The notes under the pieces are model-generated. The model was not told the origin of the DNA. It ran no database searches and worked only from the letters and a program-made list of their open reading frames with translations. DNA of 64,000 nucleotides from Trema orientale (taxonomy: Eukaryota > Streptophyta > Magnoliopsida > Rosales > Cannabaceae): assembly GCA_002914845.1 (NCBI GenBank), contig JXTC01000014.1:995293-1059292 (forward strand). Reading direction: 5' to 3'. Below are positions 34,404 through 46,900 of the stretch, piece by piece. Position 1 is the first letter of the stretch. Each line of letters starts with the position of its first letter. A program made the translations under genes and the position numbers.

Positions 34404-36264
34404 ATTTTTTGTTCCTTTTAAACCCCCAATAGTTTTAAGGTGATGACATAAAATTGTTACTATCCATGTGATTATTTTCTATGCATGCTAAGTCACTTTT
34501 ATGTATCATTTTGTGATAATTTAATTGACGAATATGATGCCGACGCAAAGAACTTTCACAATATATTCTTTTTCATACTTAAACATCTCCTAGAGATGAT
34601 AATAAACATTAAAAAATTTAAAAAATATGTCATCTGATTAAACATCTCCATGTATTGAACCAAAATTACAATAAGTCTTTTTTTTGCAACTAAAGGAAGA
34701 TGAGCCATATCTGCACGTGAAAGTTACAAAAAAATAATAAAAAAATAAATGTTTCCAAATCAGGTAGATTGAACATAGTACCCCTACAGTGGCCAAACTT
34801 ATGTTTTGTAATATCAAAAGCTTGAAAGAGAAAGAAAGAAAAGAATAAATATGACGCATTCATGTGCATTATGCATAGATACATAACATCATACATATCA
34901 CAATTACATACGAGAGTATATGTGCGCAAAGAAGGATGCATGGTTCAAGTAAAAAAAAAAAAAAAAGAAAAAAAAGAAGGATGCATAGGATTCGTGATGG
35001 TTCAGAAGACATGGATCAAAGTGATGCTGTAATGCTTTTGCTTTGATTTGCTTTAGTCATCAACTTTGAATTTCTAGGACATATCTACTTTCTTTCTCTT
35101 GCTAACGTGGGCTACATCTATCCACTTTAGGGAGTTGATGTTGAAAAAATGTTTTGAGGACTTTTAGTTGTCATCAATAAAGTTTGAATCTTTCACATTT
35201 TTCAAAGAAGACAAAAAATATAAATTAGTAGCATATGGTAGGACATAACAAAGCCCCATCATTCAATCCAAGAACATGGGTTGTAATCAATAACCAAATT
35301 TACATAGAAATTGACCAAAAAAATCAAACTTTTTGACATACCCAGATGGTGAAATCATCACAAAAGTCATCTAAAGTTGGCAAACTTGATCAGAAACTAA
35401 AACCAAACATGGAAAAGAAAGAAACTACAAAAAATGGTTACAAATTTTTTTATCTCTGCATTATGATCATTACCGATTGATATTAAACAAGTCATAATCG
35501 AAGATTATATCTCAAAGAACCACATGATTCTTAAAGCCTATCTGTATCCATCAACAATAGCATAAATTTTCACATTTTTCTAAGATAAAAAATAACAAAA
35601 TTTAGATCAAACTAAAAAGCACCCAAGTGAGTTTCAAGGTTACCTGATGACGGTGACGGAACACAATGACAGCAGTGACCTAATGATGGTGCTGGTGCTG
35701 GTGCCGGTGCCGGTAGGGATGCTCACTAGTGACGGAAGGGTTGAAGGTTGAGAGACTGTGGAAGGCAGTTGGGTTCCTTCGAACAGAGCAAGCACAATTT
35801 ATTTTTTATTTTTTATTTTTTTCAGTGGGATGAGATTTGAATGATGGATAATAGAAAAACCACCTGTTGGGAGGAGTTTAGTTTTGACTTAGGAGGTGAG
35901 AAAATAAATGCCTTGTGGTTCACTTTCCTAAGCTAAAAAAGAGACAAACCTACAAACAAACATAGGCATCTGTCACATTTCCATTCCTATGCCCACTTAT
36001 CCCTCGTATCAAACGCCCCTAAGAGTGTTTCTTCCAACTGAATATGTTGTTGCAACTATTACATTGTGCACGATGGTAGGGTTGTTTACCTAAAATAAAG
36101 TTAATAAAATATTCCTTAAAACCAAGGGACAAATATGGTATTTTATCGTTGAGCAAATGAAGTGGTCAATCATTTGGGTTACGTGGATTTCTTTCCCAGC
36201 CTCCGTACTACCAAGTATAGCTCCAGCTCTCGCTCTCGCACTCTTCCGTCTTCCTCCAAGCACC

Positions 36265-36881
36265 ATGGATTGGTCCGCCATTGTTGATTGCGATTCAATG
36301 TCAACCACCAATGCCTACGCCCTTCTGCTTCGCGCGCTCTTCCTCATCCCCATCTCCCACTACTTGCTCGCCTTTCTCCTCCTCTCTCTGGTTTTTCTCT
36401 ACACTTTCCTCGAATTCCATTTCGTCGAAGACGCTCTCACCGCCTTCCGAGGCTGCCCCGTCGCCTTGACCTACGACTCTTCGTCTCAAATCTACAATGG
36501 CGTCGTTTCCAAGTGCCGGATTCTCCATGGCAGGTCCACTATTCTATACGATTCCCCTTTGATTCATTCCATATATATCTTTTTTCTGAATTCCGTCTTC
36601 TTTGGCTTTTGTGTGATTCCAATCAATCGGTGTCAACGGTGGTGCTTATTCACTTGTGCAGATATTTAGCGACGCCATGGCTGTCGAGTCCTCATATCCA
36701 GACGGTTTTTCTCAATTTCTTTGGAAGGCCACCCGTTTTCAGCTACAGAAGGTATACGTAAATAGATATATTGTTGTCAGTTATGATATTTTCAGTTCTA
36801 GTGCTAGTGGTATTTATTGTGTTGATGGCTAGAATTTGGTGTTTTTACCCTTAATTTTGAATATTTCTCTTGCTATGTTTT

Positions 36882-36912
<31 letters not shown>

Positions 36913-39900
36913 GAGCTAAGGAAATTTTGCCCCATATAGATGAACAAAATGCCGTATGGTTAGAAGAATTAATCATCTAATTCGTAGTGTAGTGACTTCT
37001 GAAGTTACCAAGGGTTTTACTGGTTCTTTCAGAGTACATAGGATTGAGAATGCATGTAAGTAGCTATAGAGGGATCAAACTTAGAGCAAGTTTAGCGCCA
37101 CTAGAAATTAGTTTAAAATTTTAATAAAACAAATGCTTCTGATCGAGGTATTTGTATGAGTAATGGTTGTTCAAAATGTTTATCTGAATAAGGTTCTACG
37201 GTGCTCACTGAGGTATTTGTAGGAATAGCGTTGTCCAAAGTTCGTTCTGTTGTCCTTTGTAATTGAATTGACAAATGTTTGAAACCATCGTGTTAAGGTG
37301 ACATGTGTTCTTAAGGACTAGGTAGGATCTGCTTTTTTACGTTTTATTTTTTGTATTAGGAAGGGTTCATAGGTGACTGTAGTCAATAAGTTGGAGTGCT
37401 AGTGCTTGTGACAATCGTTCATTCCCTTCACGCCAACAATCTCTCAATATTTTCCCTATATAGGGCATTTGGTGCCCCGCCGTTGAATTTATTTGGGTCA
37501 TGGGGTTTAAATATTTTTCAAGAACGTATGTGTTTGGTTGCAGAAGACGTCTTTTTCCTGAATTTCTGTGACGTAATCTTTTCTAACAAATTTTACTTTC
37601 TTATTAATAAACTAGTTTCTGACTCACCGACTCTAATAATTTGCTTAGCTTGGAACTTTTAACTTAGAGTGTGTTTGGTTGGAGGGAGAAATGGAAGGAA
37701 GGAGAGGGGTAGGGGATTAATGGATGGAATTGGGATTTGGTCATTGTTTGATAGGAAAAGTTTTAGGAAGGAAGGGATTAGGCAATGGATTATAAACCTT
37801 CTATTAGCCAACTTTTAATCCTCTCCAAATTTGAGAGATTTTAGGAGGTGTTTTCACAATCTAGTAGAGTAATTATGCACAACTTAAATCTGCTCCTTCC
37901 GTCTATATCTCCCTCTTACCAAACAAGGAAGAGGATTTTCGTCTTCTCTCCTTTCTCTCATACGAAACACAACAAAGGAATAGTGCTCTTATTCCTCACT
38001 CATCTCCCTTCCCTATGTAACATACCTCTCCTTCGTTCCTATCTTCTTTTCCTCTTACCAAACAGCCTTAATGATTGATCTCATATTATTTTTGATGGCA
38101 AGCTTAGTTTTATGTCCCAACTTGTTAATTGCCTACGTTTTTCACAAGAACAAAGTCAAGTTTTTGATTATCCAAGTTAAGCAATAAAAAAAATAAAAAA
38201 AAAACCTTAAACTTTGACATTTAACTTTAAGTCAATAATATTGGCAGTTTAAGGGGTTAGGAAAACTGTGACCATTAATACATGTTGTAAAGTTGTAATT
38301 GCCATAACCACCCCCTCGTCCAGCACAAGAGTTGGAACAGGTAATCTTAATTATGATTATGCTGGCATTTTGTGATACTTGCAGTTATTTAAAGTTTCAA
38401 GTATCTTTAACACCAAGTATCATACTTCCAGTAGACTGTTATGATAGAAGGGATTATTTTACAATGGTTTATGTTCCTTTTAGCTACAAGTTATATAATT
38501 TTTGCTATTTGCAAGACCAGTTAGCCAAAGGAGTACTGGAGTCTGAATGGTGAACCACTTGTGCATCAGAATGCTATTTCTAAATATTCTATGCTGTAGC
38601 CTTTTTTTTGGGGGGGATTTATGTAATCTACTCAATTCTCATAAGTTGTATCCAGAAAATGGGCTATTTCTTTTCTTTAAAAAAAGAATTATATGTTTTG
38701 TTCTTTCTTTTTTTTGAATTCTTTTTTCTTCTTGTTCTGCATGTTGAGTGGGGTCTGGAGGGAGTAATGATTCAGAACTTTGTTTATTTCCTTTAGTGTT
38801 TCGAATCACATCTTTTTAGGAAAAATTTTGAGACCTAGATTTCCTATGTAATTGAGTTTAATTTTAGGCTTCTCTATGATCTTCATCTTTGACAATGGTC
38901 AATGATATTCATTTTCTTATAATACTCGGTAACTGTTACAATGCTATGTATTCTTTGTATGTGTTTTTCTTTTGTTCTGTTGCGTATCTGCGGGCCACTC
39001 GTCCCCTATTTATTAGTTTCTTCTTACCTTAAAATAATTCTTCTTTCCTATAAAAGGTTTATATTTTCTATAATTTTCAATCTTGGCTTCATCTAAACTG
39101 ATATGTTCATGCTCTCCCAGAGAACTCTTCCATGCTTCTGATGGTGGAACTATTGCCTTGGACTGGCTAACGAGTTCTGATGGTAACTATGAAGTATTTA
39201 CTTTACTGAAATTCCATGTGTAATTAAGTTCTATGCAAAACCAAAAAAGATGTCAGAAAAATGAAAAACACACATACAGAAACATATACATACATGTAAA
39301 AAGAAATGTATGCCCAGTGAATTGTGCTTTTTGTCACAAATTAAATTTTTAGTTAAAATATATTGTTGCTTTTTTCCTCTATCCTTAAATATATTTTGTT
39401 CCTTATCCGAAGAAAAAAAGAAGAAGAATTAAAATGTTTGAAGTGGGGGAAAAAAAGGCAAAAGATACTTGATAGCTAGGAATTTTTCTCTTTATGGTGA
39501 AAGTTGGGGTTCTTGTGTCTACTGCACTGTGCTAGGCTCTTCTTTCTAATATCCTTCTTGCATTGTGCTATATTTTGTCCAAATAATGTGTTTTTGTGGG
39601 TTATATCATTTATCTTTGTACATAAGATCAACTTATGCTTTTGCTGGTATTAGAGTAATTTTCGTGTTTGGATCCAATATGGTAGTGTTGATTTATTATG
39701 AATTTCATAGTTACCGTAACTGATGCCTCTGTCTACATGAGAATCTTGAGTAGGCTAGCTGTATGCATGTTCTTTCAGCTTCTTATGATACTGATTCAAG
39801 TTTTAGATGACTTTTTTTTTTTTTTTTCAAAAAAAAGAAAAAGAAAAGGTGCTATAGCCTTTTGATTTATGTTTTCTAAGTAGACTATTTTCCTTTTTAG

Positions 39901-42900
39901 ATTGATGTATTTGAGTTCTTACAGTTCTCGATGGTGATTTTCACACAAATAATGCTATTTCTAGAGATGATACGACTCCAATTGTGGTAGTAATTCCTGG
40001 TTTAACCAGTGACTCCACATCTGCTGTAAGTTCATTGTTATATTCCACTTCATGAATTTTTGTCTGAATGTTACCTATTTTCACCTTCATACCACAAAGA
40101 ATACGTAATTTTTTTTTTTTTTAATAAGAAACAAGAAACTTATTTGAAGAATAAAGTATATGTTTCTCTTTTATAAGAAACAATCTCTGTTATTTTTGAT
40201 ATATATAGGATGAGAAAAAGATGATAAGATATAATATTGGGTTACTACAAAAGCTTTCAATCCCTCATTAATCAGCAAATAAAATCCTTAAATATACACA
40301 TATATATATATATTGCATCAAAGATCCAGAAAAGCAACCCAAATTTGACATTATCCCAACGTGACTCAGCATCTCTTTCACATTTATCTAAATTCTGTTA
40401 TTCTTTTGAGTGGAAAAGACCAATCAATAGCCATAATTGCAGAATTCCACAACTTTTTATCTTCTATCTTTATCATTTAACCCAAAACCAAACTGAAAAA
40501 CATCTCCATACTGTGGAGACCATACTCAGAAACTCCAAATTCCTTCAACAATTGGGACCATAAATTACAGCTGCTGAACAGTGCAGAAACAAATGGTCCG
40601 AAGATTCACAGCTCTTTTTGCTAAGGACATACCATGCCAGAGGAATAGATAAAAAAGGTGTACGACTTTTAAGAACATCCCGATTGTTTTACTTCCCCAT
40701 GACTAATAACTAACTCAAAACTTATAACCTTCAACGGAGCTCAAGCTTGTCAAATACTAGAAAATGCTTGAAAAGGTCAAGCATCCTCTATTGAGATTGA
40801 TTCCTTGAAAATGAATTAGCATGAAAACATCACAAACTCTTCTAGCTTCCACACCTCGTATCAGCAATTTCTTCACCAAAATTTACAGGTTCAATAAAAA
40901 TTGTCCAATCTGAAATTTGTCCCAATTCCATTTCATTCAAATCCCAAAAAAAATCTTAGTTTCTAACGCTGTCCACCAGTTCTAATAAACGCCTCACTGC
41001 TTCTTAAGGAAGATGTACTTATACTATGAGCATTTGACAGCCTGTGCAGCTCTAGAAATTTGTCTTGAAGTGGAGCGTCACCTGCCTGATGATCCTCCCT
41101 TTCCCCATTGCCAACCTTTAACTTACTGATGTAGGATAAGATGAGAATTTAGAAAGAGAATAGGTAGAAGAGCAAGGGGTGATAGAATTTAGGCAGAAAC
41201 AGATGAATGGGTAGAAGAGCAATAGAAAATCAAGACAAGAACTCAGAGAGAGAGATCCATAGGAGGAGAAAACTCAATAATCGTTTATTAATTCATCATA
41301 GTCTGGAAAACAATTACATAGATTACCTATTTATAGATAAGTAATTGCACACAACTAGGAAACTAGACATATTCTAGAAACTAATAGAACCGGGAAACTC
41401 AAAACTAGTTACTCAAAATTAAAATAAACCTAATAATTAAATAAAATCTAATTTAATAATAATTATTAAATATTCCTTTCCTATTCTTCATCAATCTCCC
41501 GGGGTTCGAGAACTCGACTCCGGCGAGTTAAAACGCATATACATCGTAAATAAGCAATCTGAAGCAGAGGAAAATCGGCAAACGCAAGTCTTGATGCGTG
41601 ATAATAATATAAGATCTAGACTTGTCGCACTTGTCCCATTCTCTCTGGATCACAATATGCATTTGAACACCTTGCTTCTCAAAAAATTCCCTCACATTGA
41701 AAACTAGTCCAATAGTCATATTAGAAAGAAAATCAAACAAACATGTATTTGATCCAAGTTTTGGAATTTGATGTTGAGGTTGATGTGTAGGGTGACTAGG
41801 AACAACGAGTAAAAGAATAGAATCACTAGGTTGAGCGGTTATGATAGGCTCAGCTATAGTTGAATGGTGTTCTACAATAGACTCATCATGGGTAGCGAGT
41901 TGGATATCACAGATTCTAGTTTTCATGTCTTGGTTATGTTGGTTTATACGGTCCAATTGGGCTCTAATGTCAGCTAAATTTTTGGCAATCTGGGATTTAT
42001 AATCTGGAACAGACTCAGGTTAGCCATAATGAGTTGTAGCATATGTAACATGGCAAACACTAGGTTGGATGACAGAGTGAACATGAGATTGACTAACGTG
42101 AGAGGTTTCCTGTCCTAAGGGAATAGAGTGAACTAAGATAGGGGACCTTTGTCTTCGATAATAGGGTGTGAGAAATTTTGATTCGAATTTTTCTTTAATT
42201 TCAACCCACGAAAGCTGATGATTTAAGCGATTAAAGGATTGTAACAGTTTATGCCAATAAGACTTAGCAGAACCAACCAATGTCCAACCAGCAAAACGAA
42301 TACATCTTTCATCATTGAAATCATGCCATTCAAAAAAATCTTCCAAACAACTCATCCATTCCAAAAAAATATGTGGATGTGGGCAACCATTATATCGAGG
42401 AACTTCTTTAAGTTGTTTACGGTATTGGTGAGGAGAATATGGCTCATAGGTATATTGAGGGGCAACATCAGGGTCATGGTAGTATTGTTGGTAATAAGTA
42501 GAGTTTTGAAAATTCATCTTTAATAACTTAGCATGGATCAAAGCACATATCAATTAATTTTCCAACTAATAAAACCAGAAGACAAAGTACCAATATAGAA
42601 AAATATTACCCGAAGTGTTCTAGTGGCGTTGATGTAAAGATCTTTCTACAAAACGATGAATTTTGGACCCACGGAGCGAGATTGTGGAACTCAAGGTATT
42701 GAATGACAACGGATGGCGCAAGATGGTGGCAACAGGATTGCAGCGTCTAGGGTGGACTAGGTGGCAGCCTTTTTTTTTTTTAGGTGAACAGTACCGGTTT
42801 TGAACAGTACGCTTGTGAACAGTGCCGATTTTGAACAGTGCTGTTTTTTTTTTTTTTTTTTTTGAGTGCGGAAGAAAAATAAAAATAAAAAAAATTTAAG

Positions 42901-43839
42901 GATAGGCAATAGGAAATTGAACTAGGCTCTGATACCAATTGATGTAGGATAAGATGAGAATTTAGAAAGAGAATAGGTAGAAGAGCAAGGGGTGATAATA
43001 TTTAGGCAGAAACAGATGAATGGGTAGAAGAGCAATAGAAAATCAAGACAAGAACTCAGAGAGAGAGATCCATAGGAGGAGAAAACTCAATAGTCGTTTA
43101 TTAATTCATCATAGTCTGAAAAACAATTACATAGATTACCTATTTATAGATAGATAATTGCACACAACTAGAAAATTAGACACATTCTAGAAACTAATAG
43201 AAACGGGAAACTCAAAACTAGTTACTCAAAATTAAAATAAATATAATAATTAAATAAAATCTAATTTAATAATAATTATTAAATATTCCTTTCCTATTCT
43301 TCATCACTTACTCTGTAAACTCATCATAACAACCTGAATTGTATTTCCAAGGAGTTCAAAGTGTTACTCTAGAAGCCTCCATAGAATCCCAGCCATTTAT
43401 CTAAGGCCACATTTTACTTTTAATAATGTTACCAAAGCGAATTCTTCTTGTTAGAAAACCAATCCATCCCAACAGCTTAATGATGCAGAATTGGCTATTA
43501 GGAGGTGGACCAACAGTGGTATTATACTACTCTCCTCAGCCTAGACAAACAAAGTGCCCGACATGTCACAAGCTAGGGAGTTGCAAATGCATGGATTTAA
43601 ACTCAAGACCTCCTTTTATACCAAATTAGAATATCATTGCATCTTAAAGGCTTAACCTACTGGGACAACTGGCAATAGTATTATACTCTAACACTGCTCT
43701 GCGAGAAACCTCCAGAGTCACGTAAACAACAAAGCCTTGTTTCACTTTATTAGATTCTTGATTCCCAAACCTCCTAACTCCTTCAGTTTACAAACAATAT
43801 CCTAAACCACAAGATGCCACAACACCCCCCCCCCCCCCC

Positions 43840-43906
<67 letters not shown>

Positions 43907-43929
43907 ACACCCCCCCCCCCCCCCCCCCC

Positions 43930-43969
<40 letters not shown>

Positions 43970-46900
43970 CGGCAAATCATCACTGCCTTCCATAAAAAGT
44001 ATCCCGCATTGTTCCTATCTATCTCCTCTCCAACACCCCGAGGAATATGAAACAGCAATAGGAAATATGTTGGTATTGAAGAAAGTACCAATTGAATCAG
44101 ACTCGACCATTAAATAGAAGAGGATGAGTCACTAACTTAATACTTCCTCCTTAATTTTAGTTTGAAATTAATCAGAACCTAGTCATTCCCAAATACCCTT
44201 GGCCTAACTGGTTGAAGGTGTGGAACTGAACAACAGGAGATGTATAGGCTCGAAAGTTGTTTAAGGGATTTTATGAGGGAAAACAAATAGACTACAGACT
44301 TTTGCACTAATTTGTTGATCACGTCCAACTAAATTGAACTGACACTTCTGACTTCTAGTTTAAAATATTTGGACCAATCTTTTGACTGCCACGATTCTCA
44401 ACTTCTTTGCCTCTTTTATTACGTTGTTATATTTTTTGATCATGATCCACACCTATTGCAGTATTTGAAGCATCTTGCTTTTAGCATAGCGAAAAGTGGA
44501 TGGAACGCAGTTGTCAGCAACCACAGAGGATTGGGTGGCGTTTCAATTACTGTGAGTAGCTCTCGTAGATTTAAACACTATTTAGAGTATAACTTTTCAT
44601 TTTCCTTCTAACTATGGTACTCATGATTATTGACATTCTTATAATGCAATTGTGTACTTTTTTTTAATTGAGATTAGAAGAGATGTGTCATAATCAGACA
44701 TTATTTTGCTGCTTGCCTGCTTCTGATGCCGTGTGTGAAAATCATACACTACTTTGAGCTCCGACTCTTCATTTTTTTTTTCATATACTTACTTAAGTAC
44801 GTTATATTATATAATACCAAGTAGGAGAAAATAACTTTTTCACTCCTAAAAAGAAAGAAAATTCCTTTTAGAATAGGATGAATTTCCTACTCTCTCATGA
44901 AGCATAGGTACAACAAAGTAAAGGACCTACACATTATTCACTATCTATATGTCACTGAATTAAAAGAAATATGTATTTTTTTATTATTGTCATGCCTTAC
45001 TTTTCATATTTGATATATCTTTTTGTATCTTGTGAAAAAAGAATGGACATCTCGTTCTCTAGTCTTGTAATCTTTTGATTTATCTTTGTATAAAGTTTGT
45101 TTATTACTGTCATTTAAGAAAATGAGTAGGAACAAATATATCCCAACGGCTGGGATTTAAACACTTAGAACAGGAGTTCTCATAGGAGATTTCAACAATA
45201 TTGACCACCTGTTTACTGTCCCTTGGCTTTATGTCTGTTGTATTGTGTGTTAAGGGAAGTTGGCTACAGCTAGGTTACTCCTCCTCTGTGTAAGGCTCTT
45301 TCTATAATTCTTTTTCCTTGTTTTGTTCCAGAAAGAGCCTTGTTTTTCATGAAATTGTGCTGTGTTAGTTATTTTCTGTGTGCTGTGGTCGGAAAGGAGT
45401 GCTTGTACTTTTATGATGAAGCTCAAGATGCGTTGTTTCTCTGGGATAGAGTTATGTTTATTTGGGATTATCCTTTTTTATTTTCATGTGAATTGGTTAA
45501 ATGTGGTGCAATTATCTTTTTTTATTTTTCATTTGACGCTTGTTTGTATGGAGACAAGCAGAATGATAAAACAACCATTATACTGGACAGATGCATGTTT
45601 ATGCTCTCACCTTGACATATAGTGGGCTATTTATAACTTTTTTTAATGAGAAAGATTGCCTAACTTGTTATTCTTCTCTTATGTTAATGAATTTTAATTG
45701 TTTTCTTAATTTCTTTTCCTTAACAATTTGTTTTAATGTAAAATTTTTACAGTCTGATTGCTTTTATAATGCTGGATGGACAGAAGATATACGCGTAATC
45801 GTCAATCATCTTCATCGAGAATTCCCTAAGGCTCCTTTATTTGCGGTTGGAACTAGTATTGGAGCCAATGTTCTGGTATTCTCATTTTCTTAAGCCTTAT
45901 GGAAACATTTGACACATATCATATTTTCAGACTCAGTGTTGTTGCTGCTAGTCAAAGATAAATGAACATGAAATACTAATGCTTTAAAAGTGCATGTAGG
46001 TCGACATGACATTTTGATCTGTCGAGTATCCTTGATATCAACACTTCACTCTCACTTTATATAATTTCTTTCAGGTAAAATATCTTGGAGAGGATGGTGA
46101 TAATGTTCCTGTTGCTGGAGCTGTAGCTATCTGCTCCCCTTGGGACCTTTTGGTTAGTGTGCTTGTCTTGGTATATATATATGTGCAAAAACGTCATGTT
46201 AGCCCTACCATAATGGTGAAAGATCCTTGACAGTCTGTATACGAGATCTAGATGCTTAACCTGTAGGGTCTTCATTCACGTAACCAGTCTTGAGTTACCC
46301 TCTTATTTATTCTCTTGCACTAAATCATGTTATTTGATAATAAGGTGCTCCATTAGACGTCACTTTAATTGGATCTCAAATGATATGGACTTGATGCAGA
46401 TCCTTGATCTGAAACTACTTTTATATCCGCTGCCTCATCAAGTACATTTTTGGGTAGCACGATTCTTTTGATATCTAAATGTGCTATATCCTAACTATTC
46501 TCTTCCAGGAATGGATATGTAGAATAATCTCCGTTGTATTCTTTAGTTGGACTAACTTGGCTTTTTGTTTGTCATTAACTAAAGTGTGAAACTAGTTGCT
46601 CATTAATTGTCTGTGATCCCAATCTTTCGCAGATTGGTGACAGATTTATACGCCGTAGGTTCTTGCAGAAGTTTTATGACAGAGCACTTACCATTGGCCT
46701 TCAAGGCTATGCACAATTGTACGTAAATTTTCCTATGTAATTCAGTAAATAGACAATGAAGTCTTAACATTGACGCATACTTCTGTTAACTTTCAGAGAT
46801 TTTTGCACTTCAAACATCTATATATGTGCATATTCTCANAAAAAAAAACTTGCTTCTATAGATGTTTTGTTAAACATCCTTGAATAATAGTAATGTGAAA

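Larger units (their letters stand above)
33100..36019 (-). mobile_element. Degenerate PIF/Harbinger element, about 2.9 kb
   Basis: The left end GGGGCTGTTTGGTATAGGGA and the complement of the right end GGGGCGTTTGATACGAGGGA form an imperfect TIR of about 20 bp. Between them, in minus orientation, lie a leader (with GGTGCY hexamer repeats near 35688-35713) and a Harbinger transposase relic. The flanking trinucleotides (TTT left, TAA right) do not match, so the left end may have been altered; an exact 95-bp duplication and an N lie just inside it. Confidence 0.6.
41127..43306 (-). mobile_element. Complete gag-only LTR retrotransposon (TR-GAG type), 2180 bp
   Basis: Two LTRs of 367 bp (41127-41493 and 42940-43306) begin TGATG and end CATCA, and the element is flanked by the 5-bp duplication CTTAC (41122-41126 and 43307-43311). 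I count about 12 differences between the LTRs by hand. On the minus strand the sequence TGGTATCAGAGC (42937-42926) lies two bases inside the right-hand LTR and is the standard initiator-Met tRNA primer-binding site, fixing the orientation. The interior (1446 bp) encodes only a gag-like protein; there is no protease, RT, RNase H or integrase. It sits antisense within intron 4 of the EMB8-like gene. Confidence 0.9.

Noticed and set aside
33097..36022. A perfect 3-bp TSD for the Harbinger element
   Set aside because: The flanks are TTT and TAA; TTA at the second 95-bp copy is also not the same as TAA on the same strand.
41127..43306. Initially read as a plus-strand LTR element starting TGTAGGATAAG
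   Set aside because: The primer-binding site is on the minus strand, and the 5-bp TSD only matches when the LTR begins TGATG; both fix the boundaries and orientation given.
43783..44091. Poly-Pro and poly-Gly open frames
   Set aside because: Pure consequence of the poly(C) tract inside an intron.
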